DNA of 6,082 nucleotides from JASJBU01 sp965372385 (GCA_965372385.1 CBDVCD010000226.1:1-6082); one strand, 5' to 3'. Positions 1-6,082 are shown, counted from the stretch's first letter. Numbers and translations are program-made. The notes: generated by a model from the letters alone, not told the origin.

Positions 1-4
1 ACAA

Positions 5-45
5 AGCGACTATCGTCGCTGATCGCAGCCACGGGCAGCTCCTAC
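5..45 (-). repeat. REP-like extragenic palindromic element downstream of epmB
   Basis: Read on the minus strand, the element opens with GTAG (45-42), the tetranucleotide that heads many bacterial REP sequences. An imperfect hairpin follows at 39-25: GCTGCC, loop CGT, GGCTGC, with one T-T mismatch. A second, perfect hairpin lies at 20-5: AGCGAC, loop GATA, GTCGCT. It sits in the 80 bases after the epmB stop codon, a typical REP location. The second hairpin is followed by TTGT up to the window edge, so it could also serve as an epmB transcription terminator; the edge prevents checking for a longer T-run. Only one copy is visible here, so calling it a dispersed repeat is inference from its architecture. 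Confidence 0.45.
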
Positions 46-80
46 GGAGGCTGAATAGTTACAAGTGCGGTAGCAAAGAT

Positions 81-1277
81 CTAAACGGAAACCGGTGTTT
101 TCGAATACTCCCCGGCGTTCTCCCGCACCAGTTTCGGCACCAGATAGCCAGGTAGTCTTGCCAGCAGTTGTCGGTAGAGCGCTTGGGCCTTTGCCTCCGC
201 TACCTCGAAATGGGCAGCCCCCGCCACCCGGTCGAGCAGGTGCAGGTAGTAGGGCAGTACACCGGCGGCAAACAGTTCCTCACTGAGTGAGGCCAAGGTC
301 TCCACCGCATCGTTGATCCCCCGGAGCAGGACCGCTTGGTTCAGCAACAGGCTGTTTGTCTCCCTGAGTCTGGCCAGGGCTGAGACAACCGGGCTGGACA
401 ACTCATTGGGGTGGTTGGCATGGATCACGATGACGTTCTGCAATGGAGAGTCAGCCAACAGAGCCAATAACTCTGGCGTGATGCGTTCCGGCAACACCAC
501 CGGCAAGCGGGTATGCAGCCTCAGCCGGCGCAGCTGGGGAATCTTGCTGAGCTGTTCCAGCCAGTCAGCCAGTCTGGCGTCATTCATCATCAGCGGATCG
601 CCACCACTGAGGATAACCTCGTTGATGCTGGGGTCCGCGTATAGATAGTCCAGAAGCCGATTCCATTGGCGGGGTGACGCCATACCCCCGGCATAGGGGT
701 AGTGGCGCCGGAAGCAGTAGCGGCAATGCACCGCGCAGGCGCCGGTAGCGATGATCAGGACCCGGCCATGATACTTATGCAGTACCCCCGGGGCTGCCTG
801 TGCCTCCAGATCCCCCACCGGATTGGCGTTGAATCCCTGCTGTTGCCGCAGCTCGATGGCCTGCGGCAGTACCTGCAACAGCAGGGGATCATGTGGATCA
901 CCCTTTTTCATCCGGGCGGCAAATCCCCGCGGGACCCGCAAACCGAACTGTTTGGTGATTTGATGGGCCGGGTCGAGTTGGCTGGGTTCAAGTTTCAGGT
1001 AGTTCAGTAACTCATCGAGGTTGGTAAATGCCGCTGTCAGGGCTTGTTGCCAGGGCGTCTGCAAACTTGTCTCACTCTCAGGTATGATGAGCGCCGAACA
1101 GGGAGGTTCAAGTGTCGCGGGTGCAGGATGCACAGGAGCGACCGCCGGACAGGGAGGTTCAAGTGTCGCAGGTGCAGGATGCACAGGAGCGACCGCCGGA
1201 CAGGGAGGTTCAAGTGTCGCGGGTGCAGGATGCACAGGAGCGACCTCCGCAATCGGTTTGTTTCGTGAGGATGACAT
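81..1277 (-). CDS. epmB: EF-P beta-lysylation protein EpmB (lysine 2,3-aminomutase, radical SAM)
   Basis: Converts (S)-alpha-lysine to (R)-beta-lysine, the donor for EF-P modification; cytosolic, with a 4Fe-4S cluster, SAM and PLP. The radical-SAM motif CxxxCxxC is visible as C181, C185 and C188 (CAVHCRYCFRRHYPY). LSGGDPLM, LLNQAVLLRGIND and PYYLHLLDRVAGAAHF are family blocks, and the C-terminal GEYSKTP matches the EpmB GGEPSKTP region with the probable PLP lysine (K393). From about residue 63 it matches E. coli EpmB (342 aa) nearly end to end. The first 62 residues have no counterpart there: they hold three 17-residue Pro/Ala-rich repeats made by the 51-bp DNA repeats. The ATG at 1277 is the only in-frame ATG before the core and has no clear Shine-Dalgarno. 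Other possible starts are GTG at 1133, TTG at 1064, or a rare ATC at 1088 where E. coli EpmB would begin. Divergent from efp. Identity is sure; the start is not. Confidence 0.93.
   Translation of the reverse strand: MSSSRNKPIAEVAPVHPAPATLEPPCPAVAPVHPAPATLEPPCPAVAPVHPAPATLEPPCSALIIPESETSLQTPWQQALTAAFTNLDELLNYLKLEPSQLDPAHQITKQFGLRVPRGFAARMKKGDPHDPLLLQVLPQAIELRQQQGFNANPVGDLEAQAAPGVLHKYHGRVLIIATGACAVHCRYCFRRHYPYAGGMASPRQWNRLLDYLYADPSINEVILSGGDPLMMNDARLADWLEQLSKIPQLRRLRLHTRLPVVLPERITPELLALLADSPLQNVIVIHANHPNELSSPVVSALARLRETNSLLLNQAVLLRGINDAVETLASLSEELFAAGVLPYYLHLLDRVAGAAHFEVAEAKAQALYRQLLARLPGYLVPKLVRENAGEYSKTPVSV
1060..1088 (+). promoter_or_regulatory. Possible sigma70 promoter for efp-epmA
   Basis: TATGAT at 1083-1088 is a good -10 hexamer (5 of 6 to TATAAT). 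The base window 17 bp upstream, TGCAAA at 1060-1065, is a poor -35 (3 of 6). If used, transcription would begin near 1095 and the efp mRNA would carry a leader of about 180 nt containing all three 51-bp repeats. The site lies at the boundary between the repeat array and the conserved epmB coding sequence, where the promoter would be expected if epmB starts near 1088. Prediction by eye only. Confidence 0.25.
1099..1249. repeat. Three tandem 51-bp repeats at the epmB/efp divergent start region
   Basis: Units begin at 1099, 1150 and 1201 with CAGGGAGGTTCAAGTGTCGC and have a period of exactly 51 bp. Units 1 and 2 differ at one place (GTCGCGGG against GTCGCAGG); unit 3 matches until about 1245 and then diverges (CCTCCGCA for CCGCCGGA). 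Partial similarity extends a few bases left of 1099. Since 51 is 17 codons, gain or loss of units keeps every frame in register, and no frame used by the flanking genes meets a stop. On the minus strand the array encodes three copies of a VAPVHPAPATLEPPC-type unit in epmB; on the plus strand it forms the efp leader. The near-identity of the units suggests recent duplication. Confidence 0.95.
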
Positions 1278-1315
1278 GGCTAGCTATAGTACCAATGAAT
1301 TCAAGGGTGGTTTAA
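1112..1315 (+). other. Candidate leader ORF overlapping the efp start
   Basis: A 67-codon frame opens with GTG at 1112, preceded by AGGGAGGT (1100-1107) at good spacing (5 nt from GGAGG). The same Shine-Dalgarno plus GTG arrangement recurs in phase at 1163 and 1214. The frame runs through the repeats, crosses the efp start in a different frame and stops at 1313-1315, 37-40 nt inside efp. The peptide is rich in Arg, Gln, Glu and Asp, with ERPPD, ERPPD and ERPPQ, one per unit. It resembles no protein I recognise. It may be chance, since the repeat keeps many frames open, but its initiation signals are stronger than usual for a shadow frame. Confidence 0.2.
1267..1271 (+). promoter_or_regulatory. 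Ribosome binding site of efp
   Basis: GAGGA ends 4 nt before the ATG at 1276. It decides the start: the efp frame is open upstream to at least 1021, but only the 1276 ATG combines a Shine-Dalgarno with the expected EF-P N-terminus (MASYSTNEFKGGLKIM). Confidence 0.7.
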
Positions 1316-1848
1316 AGATAATGATGGACGGAGACCCTTGTTCCATTATTGAAAATGAATTTGTAAAGCCAGGCAAAGGCCAGGCCTTCAGCCGGGTGAA
1401 GATCCGTAACCTGATAACCGGAAGGGTACTGGAAAAGACCTTTAAATCGGGGGAATCGGTGGAAGCGGCCGACGTGCATGAAACCGATTTACAGTATCTC
1501 TACACCGATGGTGAGTTTTGGTATTTCATGGACACGGAGAGCTTCGAACAGGTCAGCGCCGACGCCAAGGCATTGGATGATACGGTGAAATGGCTGAAGG
1601 AGCAGGATATGTGTACGGTTACCCTGTGGAACGGCACGCCGATCAGCGTAGAACCTCCGAAGTTCGTGGTCTTGAACATTACCGATACCGATCCGGGTCT
1701 CAAGGGTGACACCTCCGGCAGCGGCGGCAAACCGGCGACCCTGGAGACCGGTGCGGTGGTGCGGGTCCCGCTGTTCGTACAGATCGGCGAGGCGATCAAG
1801 GTCGATACCCGTTCCGGTGAATATGTCTCACGGGCCAAGGAGGAGTAA
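1276..1848 (+). CDS. efp: Translation elongation factor P (EF-P)
   Basis: Binds between the P and E sites of ribosomes stalled on consecutive prolines and stimulates peptide bond formation. 190 residues, against 188 in E. coli, and similar along its whole length. The order is the KOW-like domain I (about 1-65), then two OB-fold domains. The modification loop reads FVKPGKGQAF with Lys34 (codon 1375-1377) at the E. coli position, so this is the beta-lysylated type, in agreement with epmA and epmB on either side. The C-terminal signature of the family is present (DTDPGLKGDTSGSGGKPA, then VPLFVQIGEAIKVDTRSGEY). The start was chosen from the Shine-Dalgarno at 1267-1271 and the family N-terminus. 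The ATG shares a self-complementary CATG (1275-1278) with the farthest possible epmB start on the other strand. The leader contains three 51-bp repeats. Probably co-transcribed with epmA. Confidence 0.98.
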   Translation: MASYSTNEFKGGLKIMMDGDPCSIIENEFVKPGKGQAFSRVKIRNLITGRVLEKTFKSGESVEAADVHETDLQYLYTDGEFWYFMDTESFEQVSADAKALDDTVKWLKEQDMCTVTLWNGTPISVEPPKFVVLNITDTDPGLKGDTSGSGGKPATLETGAVVRVPLFVQIGEAIKVDTRSGEYVSRAKEE

Positions 1849-1856
1849 TCCCCTGC

Positions 1857-2840
1857 ATGCCCGTCACGGATGCCTGGCGCCCATCCGCCTCCCTTGACAT
1901 TATCAAAGCCCGGGCGGAGCTGCTGGCCAGGATTCGTACCTTCTTTAGTCAGACTGGAGTCATGGAGGTCGAAACACCGGCCTGTTCCCATTTCGGCGTG
2001 ACCGATCCCGCCATCGAGAGTTTCACCACCCGTTACCTCGGTCCTGGCGCCGCGCAGGGCGAGGTGCTCTATCTGCACAGCTCGCCGGAGTTTCCCATGA
2101 AGCGCCTGCTGGCCGCTGGAAGCGGGCCGATCTACCAGATCTGCAGGGTGTTTCGCGGTGGTGAGCTGGGGGCCAGACACAATCCTGAGTTTACCCTGCT
2201 GGAATGGTATCGCCCGGGTTTCGACCACCTGGATTTGATGGATGAAGTGGCCGAACTGGTGAACAGCCTGCTGCCCGAGCGATTGGAAGTGGAGCGGTTG
2301 ACCTATGGGGAGGCCTTTCTGCAGTGTCTCGCGATCGATCCTCACTCCGCCGGGTTGGATGAACTCCGGCATTGTGCCATCGATAACGGCATTGCCGGGG
2401 CTGAAGAGCTTGCGCTGGAACAGCTGGATGGTTGGCTCGATCTGTTGCTGAGTCATATCATCGAACCGCGGTTGGGTAACGGACGGTTGACCTTTCTGCA
2501 CGACTACCCGGCCAGTCAGGCCGCCTTGTCGAGGATCAGGGCAGGGGACCCGGCGGTGGCGGAACGTTTCGAGCTCTATTTGAATGGCATGGAGATCGCC
2601 AACGGTTTCCACGAATTGACCGATGCGGCTGAGCAGCAAAAACGTTTCGAACAGGACAATGCAATGAGGGTTTCACGCGGTCTTACGACTATTTCCATGG
2701 ATGCACATCTGCTCCGCGCGCTGGAGGCCGGCCTACCTGACTGTGCCGGCGTGGCATTGGGCATCGATCGACTGCTGATGTATCTCACCCGAACAAAAGA
2801 TATCCGGGAAGTTTTGGCCTTTTCTTATGACAGGGCTTGA
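1857..2840 (+). CDS. epmA: EF-P--(R)-beta-lysine ligase EpmA (GenX/PoxA/YjeA)
   Basis: Activates (R)-beta-lysine with ATP and transfers it to Lys34 of EF-P. It is a class II LysRS paralogue made only of the catalytic domain: 327 residues against 325 in E. coli, with no N-terminal anticodon-binding domain. Visible motifs are motif 1 (GVMEVETP, about 34-41), motif 2 (CRVFRGGELGARHNPEFTLL, then EWYRP), the block NGMEIANGFHELTDAAEQQK, and motif 3 (GVALGIDRLLM, about 298-308). Ala300 aligns with E. coli Ala298, where LysRS has Gly; this residue is linked to beta-lysine preference. The N-terminal WRPSAS matches WQPSAS of E. coli. The ATG lies 8 bp after the efp stop; AGGAG at 1841-1845, inside the end of efp, is a somewhat distant Shine-Dalgarno. 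Short spacing and shared function point to an efp-epmA operon. No clear terminator follows. Confidence 0.97.
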   Translation: MPVTDAWRPSASLDIIKARAELLARIRTFFSQTGVMEVETPACSHFGVTDPAIESFTTRYLGPGAAQGEVLYLHSSPEFPMKRLLAAGSGPIYQICRVFRGGELGARHNPEFTLLEWYRPGFDHLDLMDEVAELVNSLLPERLEVERLTYGEAFLQCLAIDPHSAGLDELRHCAIDNGIAGAEELALEQLDGWLDLLLSHIIEPRLGNGRLTFLHDYPASQAALSRIRAGDPAVAERFELYLNGMEIANGFHELTDAAEQQKRFEQDNAMRVSRGLTTISMDAHLLRALEAGLPDCAGVALGIDRLLMYLTRTKDIREVLAFSYDRA

Positions 2841-2923
2841 ACGGTAGTATGGAAAAGTTATGGGATCTGAGATGAGATGTTCCAACCTAGCCAGTTTTTT
2901 ATCGGATGAATGGTATTAAGTTC

Positions 2924-2928
2924 GGTGG
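2924..2928 (+). promoter_or_regulatory. Possible ribosome binding site of the SET-domain gene
   Basis: GGTGG lies 10 nt before the ATG at 2939. The alternative ATG at 2906 is preceded by a T-run and has no Shine-Dalgarno, and the 11 residues it would add do not look like part of the SET fold. This favours 2939. Confidence 0.35.
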
Positions 2929-2938
2929 TCAATCAGCT

Positions 2939-3349
2939 ATGAAAAGAAAAAAAAGAATCTTATCTGAAGAGGATTTTGAATTAAAAGCGTCATCCATGCC
3001 GGATATCGGTATGGGTTTGTTCGCCCGCCGTACGATTTATAAAGATGACACCATTGGTCCCTACACAGGCATCATGGTTACTGATGAGGAGGCTGAAGAA
3101 ACGCCATACAATACTTCTCACTATATGTTATGGGTTTGTAAGGATTGCAATATCGTCTCAGAGGGTGAATTAGCCTGTTATACGCGCTATATCAATCATA
3201 GCGACAAGCCCAATTCGCGATTCGTAGTTTCCACCCGCTGGAAAACCGCACGGGTGGTTGCCATAAAACGGATCTTGCAGGGACAGGAGCTGTTTCTTGA
3301 TTACGGGCCCTGGTTCTGGGAAGCGTCCGGGATAGAAAAGATACCCTGA
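2939..3349 (+). CDS. SET-domain protein-lysine N-methyltransferase (small, single-domain)
   Basis: Predicted SAM-dependent lysine methyltransferase, target unknown. From the 2939 start it has 136 residues, about a bare SET domain with no partner domain or signal peptide. The order of motifs fits the fold: GMGLFARRTIYKDDTIGPYTG (residues 24 onward, the first SAM-binding segment), then RYINHSDKPNSRF (NHS 86-88, N92; SET family xxNHSxxPN), then GQELFLDYG (DYG 121-123, with the likely catalytic Tyr122). Lys/Arg-rich N-terminus (MKRKKRIL). No post-SET cysteines are visible. An upstream ATG at 2906 would give 147 residues. GC by hand count of 2941-3349 is 186 of 409 (45%), against 38-40 of 60 in sampled lines of epmA and the helicase, which suggests separate acquisition. 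It lies 98 bp after epmA on the same strand; whether it shares that transcript is unclear. The domain call is firm; the substrate is unknown. Confidence 0.88.
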   Translation: MKRKKRILSEEDFELKASSMPDIGMGLFARRTIYKDDTIGPYTGIMVTDEEAEETPYNTSHYMLWVCKDCNIVSEGELACYTRYINHSDKPNSRFVVSTRWKTARVVAIKRILQGQELFLDYGPWFWEASGIEKIP

Positions 3350-3398
3350 GTTACCATGCTGTCAGTAGTACTGGGGAATAAAAGGAAACAACAACCAT

Positions 3399-6082
3399 AT
3401 GGATAAGCAGCAATACATTCCCGGCATGCGCGTCGAAATCCGCGATGCAGAATGGCGTATCCAGCGTGTCGACCGATCCAGCGATGGCGGTTATCTTCTT
3501 GCTTGCAACGGACTTTCTGAGCTTGTCCGGTCTAAATCCGCCCAATTCCTCACCAAGCTCGAACAGAATATCCGTATCCTTGATCCCGCTAAGACCGAAC
3601 TGGTCGACGACCTCTCTGACGGTTACATGGCCGGCCAGCTCTATATAGACACGGCGCTCCGTCAGACACCACCGGTGGATAACCAGGTCCATATTGGCCA
3701 CAAAGCAGCCATGGACACCCTCCCTTTTCAGCTCGATCCGGCCATCCAGGCCCTGAACCAGCCACGGCAGCGCATCCTGATCTCCGATGCGGTCGGCTTG
3801 GGTAAAACCCTGGAGGCCGGCATCCTAGTCTCTGAGCTGATCCGCCGTGGCCGTGGCAAACGCATTCTGGTGCTGGCGGTGAAATCCATGCTGGGCCAGT
3901 TCCAGCAGGAGTTCTGGCAACGTTTCACCATCCCCCTGGTGCGGCTCGACTCCATAGGCCTACAACGGGTGCGCAATGAGATCCCGACCAATCACAACCC
4001 GTTCCATTACTTCGATAAGGCGATCATCTCCATCGATACACTGAAACAGACCCTGGAATACCGCCACTACCTGGAACAGGCCTACTGGGACATTATCATC
4101 ATCGACGAGGCCCACAATGTGGCCAAACGATCGAACCAGTCCCAGCGCCACAAGCTGGCGGAACTGCTCTCCACCCGCTCAGACACCCTGATCATGCTCT
4201 CTGCCACCCCCCACGATGGCAAGGCCGAGAGCTTTGCCAGCCTGATGAACATGCTGGACCCCACGGCCATCGCCAATCCCAAGGAGTACCAGCATGAAGA
4301 CTTCCGGGATAAGGGGTTGGTAATCCGCCGCTTCAAGAAGAACATCGCCGACCAGCTCAGCAACCATTTCCCGGAGCGCGAGATCAAGACGGAACAGGTG
4401 GCTGCATCCCCCGAAGAGGAGCACGCCTTTACCGAGCTGATGGACACCAGCTTCCACACCCTGGACGGTAAACGCCAGAGCGGTGCGCAACTGTTCCGCA
4501 CCACACTGGAAAAGACCCTCTTCTCAAGCCCGGCGGCCTGCATATCCACCATCGACAATCGACTAAAAAGACTCAAAAGCAGAGAGTTGAACTCCGATAT
4601 TGAGGGTGACATCAGTATCCTCGAAGGCCTGAGATTGGCACTCAGCACCATCACGCCCAAGAGCTTCTCCAAATACCAGCTCCTGCTTGATCTGCTGAAG
4701 AAAGACGGCAGCAAGACTCTGGGCTGGCAACCCAAAAAGGCTGACGACCGCCTGGTAATCTTCACGGAGAGCCTGGAAACCTTGGCCTACCTCGAAGAGC
4801 ACCTGACCAAGGACCTGAAGCTCAAGAAAAAGCAACTGGCTGTCCTGCGTGGCACCATGCGCGACAGTGAGCTGATACAGATCGTTGAAGACTTCGGCAA
4901 AGAGAGTAGTCCCATCCGCCTGCTGCTCTGTTCCGACGTCGCCTCCGAAGGCATCAACCTGCACCACCTCAGCCACCGGATGATTCACTTCGACATCCCC
5001 TGGTCACTGATGGTGTTCCAGCAGCGTAATGGCCGTATCGATCGTTACGGTCAGACCAAAGCGCCCCAGATTCGCTACCTGATGACCTTGAGCAACCAAC
5101 AAAAGGTCAGAGGTGATCAGCGCATCCTCGAGGTGCTGGTAGAGAAAGACGAGCAGGCCGGCCACAACATCGGTGATCCCTCCGAATTCATGGGTGTATA
5201 CAGCGTCGAAGAGGAAGAGGCCAAAGTGGCGGCCGCCATCGAGCAGGAGAAAGACCCGGACGATATCAGTGATATCTTTGCCGACCTGTTTGCCGATAAC
5301 GCGGAGATGGCTGAAACCGGCCTTGAACCCTTCTTATCGAACCAGCCGGCCACCAACCACAACGATCTCAAAAACGTCATCGGCGACATCCCCAACCTGT
5401 TCCCCGATGACCTGAGCTACGCCCACGCCGCCCTCACCTGGATCAAGCAGCAGGAAGAGCAAAAACGGTGGGGCGCACCGGTGCGGTTCGAGGTGGATGC
5501 AGCCAAACGGCAGATCGACTTCAGCGCGACCAGAGACCTGCAGCAACGCCTCAAGTTTCTCCCGCGTGAGGCACGCCCGGAGAATGACCGTTTCATTCTC
5601 ACCGACGACAAGGCGCAGATCCAGCAAGCCATCAGGAACGCCCGCGACGGTGACAACGACCTGTTCAGCTCTCTGCACTACCTGTGGCAACAGCACCCGG
5701 TCATGGAGTGGCTGATGACCCGCGTCCAGGACGGCTTTGGCCGCCACACCGCCCCGCTGATCCGCATACCCAGCCAGCTGGAGGCCGATGAACACTGGTT
5801 TGTCGTTCAAGGGGGCTTTCCAAACAAACGCGGCCAGGCCCTGATCCAGCAGAGCCTCGCCATCCTGGTTCAAGGTAATCAGATAACGGTCGAGACCCCG
5901 CTTGCCGACATCCTCAAAGAATTCAAGCTGCAAGGCGACAAGATACCCAACAAGGCCATGGAGGGTGACTGTTCCGTACAAAGGGGCCTGCTGCCCAAGG
6001 TGGTGCAGCATGTACGCACCAGCCTGAAAAAAACCCGAGACCAGATCCAGGCCGTCAAAAACATCCGGCTACAAGGGTATCT
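3399..6082 (+). CDS. SNF2/HepA-type DEAH helicase, 3' end beyond the window
   Basis: An uninterrupted frame of 894 codons runs off the right edge. The N-terminus (GMRVEIRDAEWRIQRVD) resembles the small beta domain preceding the motor in RapA-like bacterial SNF2 proteins. Lobe 1 has Walker A DAVGLGKT (130-137), DEAH (236-239) and motif III SATP (268-271). Lobe 2 has motif IV RLVIFTES (about 451-458), motif V CSDVASEGINL (511-521) and motif VI QQRNGRIDRYGQ (541-552) with both arginine positions kept. An acidic, helical stretch (about 604-640) and a long C-terminal region I cannot assign follow. Expected to be an ATP-driven translocase on duplex DNA. Proteins of this type occur as RapA-like transcription recyclers, as standalone helicases, and in phage-defence operons (DISARM DrmD, Dpd DpdE, some BREX helicases); the sequence alone does not say which. 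The ATG at 3399 has AAAGGA at 3381-3386, a rather long 12 nt away. Motor identity is sure; the role is unknown. Confidence 0.9.
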   Translation, partial: MDKQQYIPGMRVEIRDAEWRIQRVDRSSDGGYLLACNGLSELVRSKSAQFLTKLEQNIRILDPAKTELVDDLSDGYMAGQLYIDTALRQTPPVDNQVHIGHKAAMDTLPFQLDPAIQALNQPRQRILISDAVGLGKTLEAGILVSELIRRGRGKRILVLAVKSMLGQFQQEFWQRFTIPLVRLDSIGLQRVRNEIPTNHNPFHYFDKAIISIDTLKQTLEYRHYLEQAYWDIIIIDEAHNVAKRSNQSQRHKLAELLSTRSDTLIMLSATPHDGKAESFASLMNMLDPTAIANPKEYQHEDFRDKGLVIRRFKKNIADQLSNHFPEREIKTEQVAASPEEEHAFTELMDTSFHTLDGKRQSGAQLFRTTLEKTLFSSPAACISTIDNRLKRLKSRELNSDIEGDISILEGLRLALSTITPKSFSKYQLLLDLLKKDGSKTLGWQPKKADDRLVIFTESLETLAYLEEHLTKDLKLKKKQLAVLRGTMRDSELIQIVEDFGKESSPIRLLLCSDVASEGINLHHLSHRMIHFDIPWSLMVFQQRNGRIDRYGQTKAPQIRYLMTLSNQQKVRGDQRILEVLVEKDEQAGHNIGDPSEFMGVYSVEEEEAKVAAAIEQEKDPDDISDIFADLFADNAEMAETGLEPFLSNQPATNHNDLKNVIGDIPNLFPDDLSYAHAALTWIKQQEEQKRWGAPVRFEVDAAKRQIDFSATRDLQQRLKFLPREARPENDRFILTDDKAQIQQAIRNARDGDNDLFSSLHYLWQQHPVMEWLMTRVQDGFGRHTAPLIRIPSQLEADEHWFVVQGGFPNKRGQALIQQSLAILVQGNQITVETPLADILKEFKLQGDKIPNKAMEGDCSVQRGLLPKVVQHVRTSLKKTRDQIQAVKNIRLQGY

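Noticed and set aside
39..53. Resemblance of CTCCTACGGAGGCTG to a conserved 16S rRNA segment
   Set aside because: The match is about a dozen bases with a missing G and no further rRNA similarity on either side; it is explained by the REP-like palindrome.
1021..1275. N-terminal extension of EF-P starting from TTG at 1021
   Set aside because: The frame is open only because the repeats contain no stop. EF-P proteins begin at the MASYSTNEF position, which has its own Shine-Dalgarno, and the extension overlaps the conserved epmB coding sequence.
1500..2639. Long minus-strand frame of 379 codons opposite efp and epmA
   Set aside because: It lies antisense to two unmistakable conserved genes and its translation has no recognisable domain; long antisense frames are expected in GC-rich coding DNA.
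2837..2864. Possible promoter for the SET gene (TTGAAC, 16 bp, TATGGG)
   Set aside because: The -10 matches at only 3 of 6 positions and the -35 overlaps the epmA stop; too weak to report as a feature.
2861..2900. Terminator after epmA (T-run at 2895-2900)
   Set aside because: The only nearby stem (TGGGA with TTCCA, one wobble pair) is separated from the T-run by over 10 bases, so there is no proper hairpin-T-run structure.
3351..3701. Minus-strand frame of 116 codons at the helicase start
   Set aside because: Antisense to the N-terminus of the helicase, no family resemblance; the plus-strand frame continues unbroken for 894 codons with all helicase motifs.
4082..6011. Several minus-strand frames of 79-227 codons opposite the helicase
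   Set aside because: They mirror the helicase coding sequence, overlap each other in different frames and show no domains.

Overview
The window looks like chromosomal DNA of a gammaproteobacterium with moderately high GC. The EF-P, EpmA and EpmB proteins are of the Gammaproteobacteria type (beta-lysylation branch of EF-P modification), and every gene but one has GC-rich codon use. I cannot fix the genus. A free-living or symbiotic sulfur-oxidising lineage is possible but is only a guess.

Layout, left to right. Positions 5-45 hold a REP-like palindromic element (GTAG plus two stem-loops, read on the minus strand) just after the 3' end of epmB. epmB (radical-SAM/PLP lysine 2,3-aminomutase) runs on the minus strand from 1277 or further in, down to 81. 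Its 5' end and the leader of the divergent efp gene share three tandem copies of a 51-bp repeat (1099-1249). efp (1276-1848, EF-P with the modifiable Lys34) and epmA (1857-2840, EF-P beta-lysine ligase) follow on the plus strand, 8 bp apart, and almost certainly form an operon. Next come a small AT-richer gene for a SET-domain lysine methyltransferase (2939-3349) and a long open frame from 3399 through the right edge, encoding at least 894 residues of a SNF2/HepA-type helicase.

How the genes work together. EpmB makes (R)-beta-lysine from lysine, EpmA ligates it to Lys34 of EF-P, and modified EF-P rescues ribosomes stalled at polyproline motifs. The third modification gene, epmC, is not in the window. 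The SET protein and the helicase have no proven link to this pathway. The SET gene's lower GC and the helicase type suggest that an accessory segment begins after epmA, but the window ends before its partners can be seen.

The most interesting region is the 51-bp repeat array between epmB and efp. Each unit carries a strong Shine-Dalgarno-like sequence and a GTG on the efp strand. The frame it opens, and the epmB frame on the other strand, each meet a Pro-Pro pair in every unit. Diprolines are the motifs EF-P acts on, so a translational feedback loop is a testable though speculative idea.
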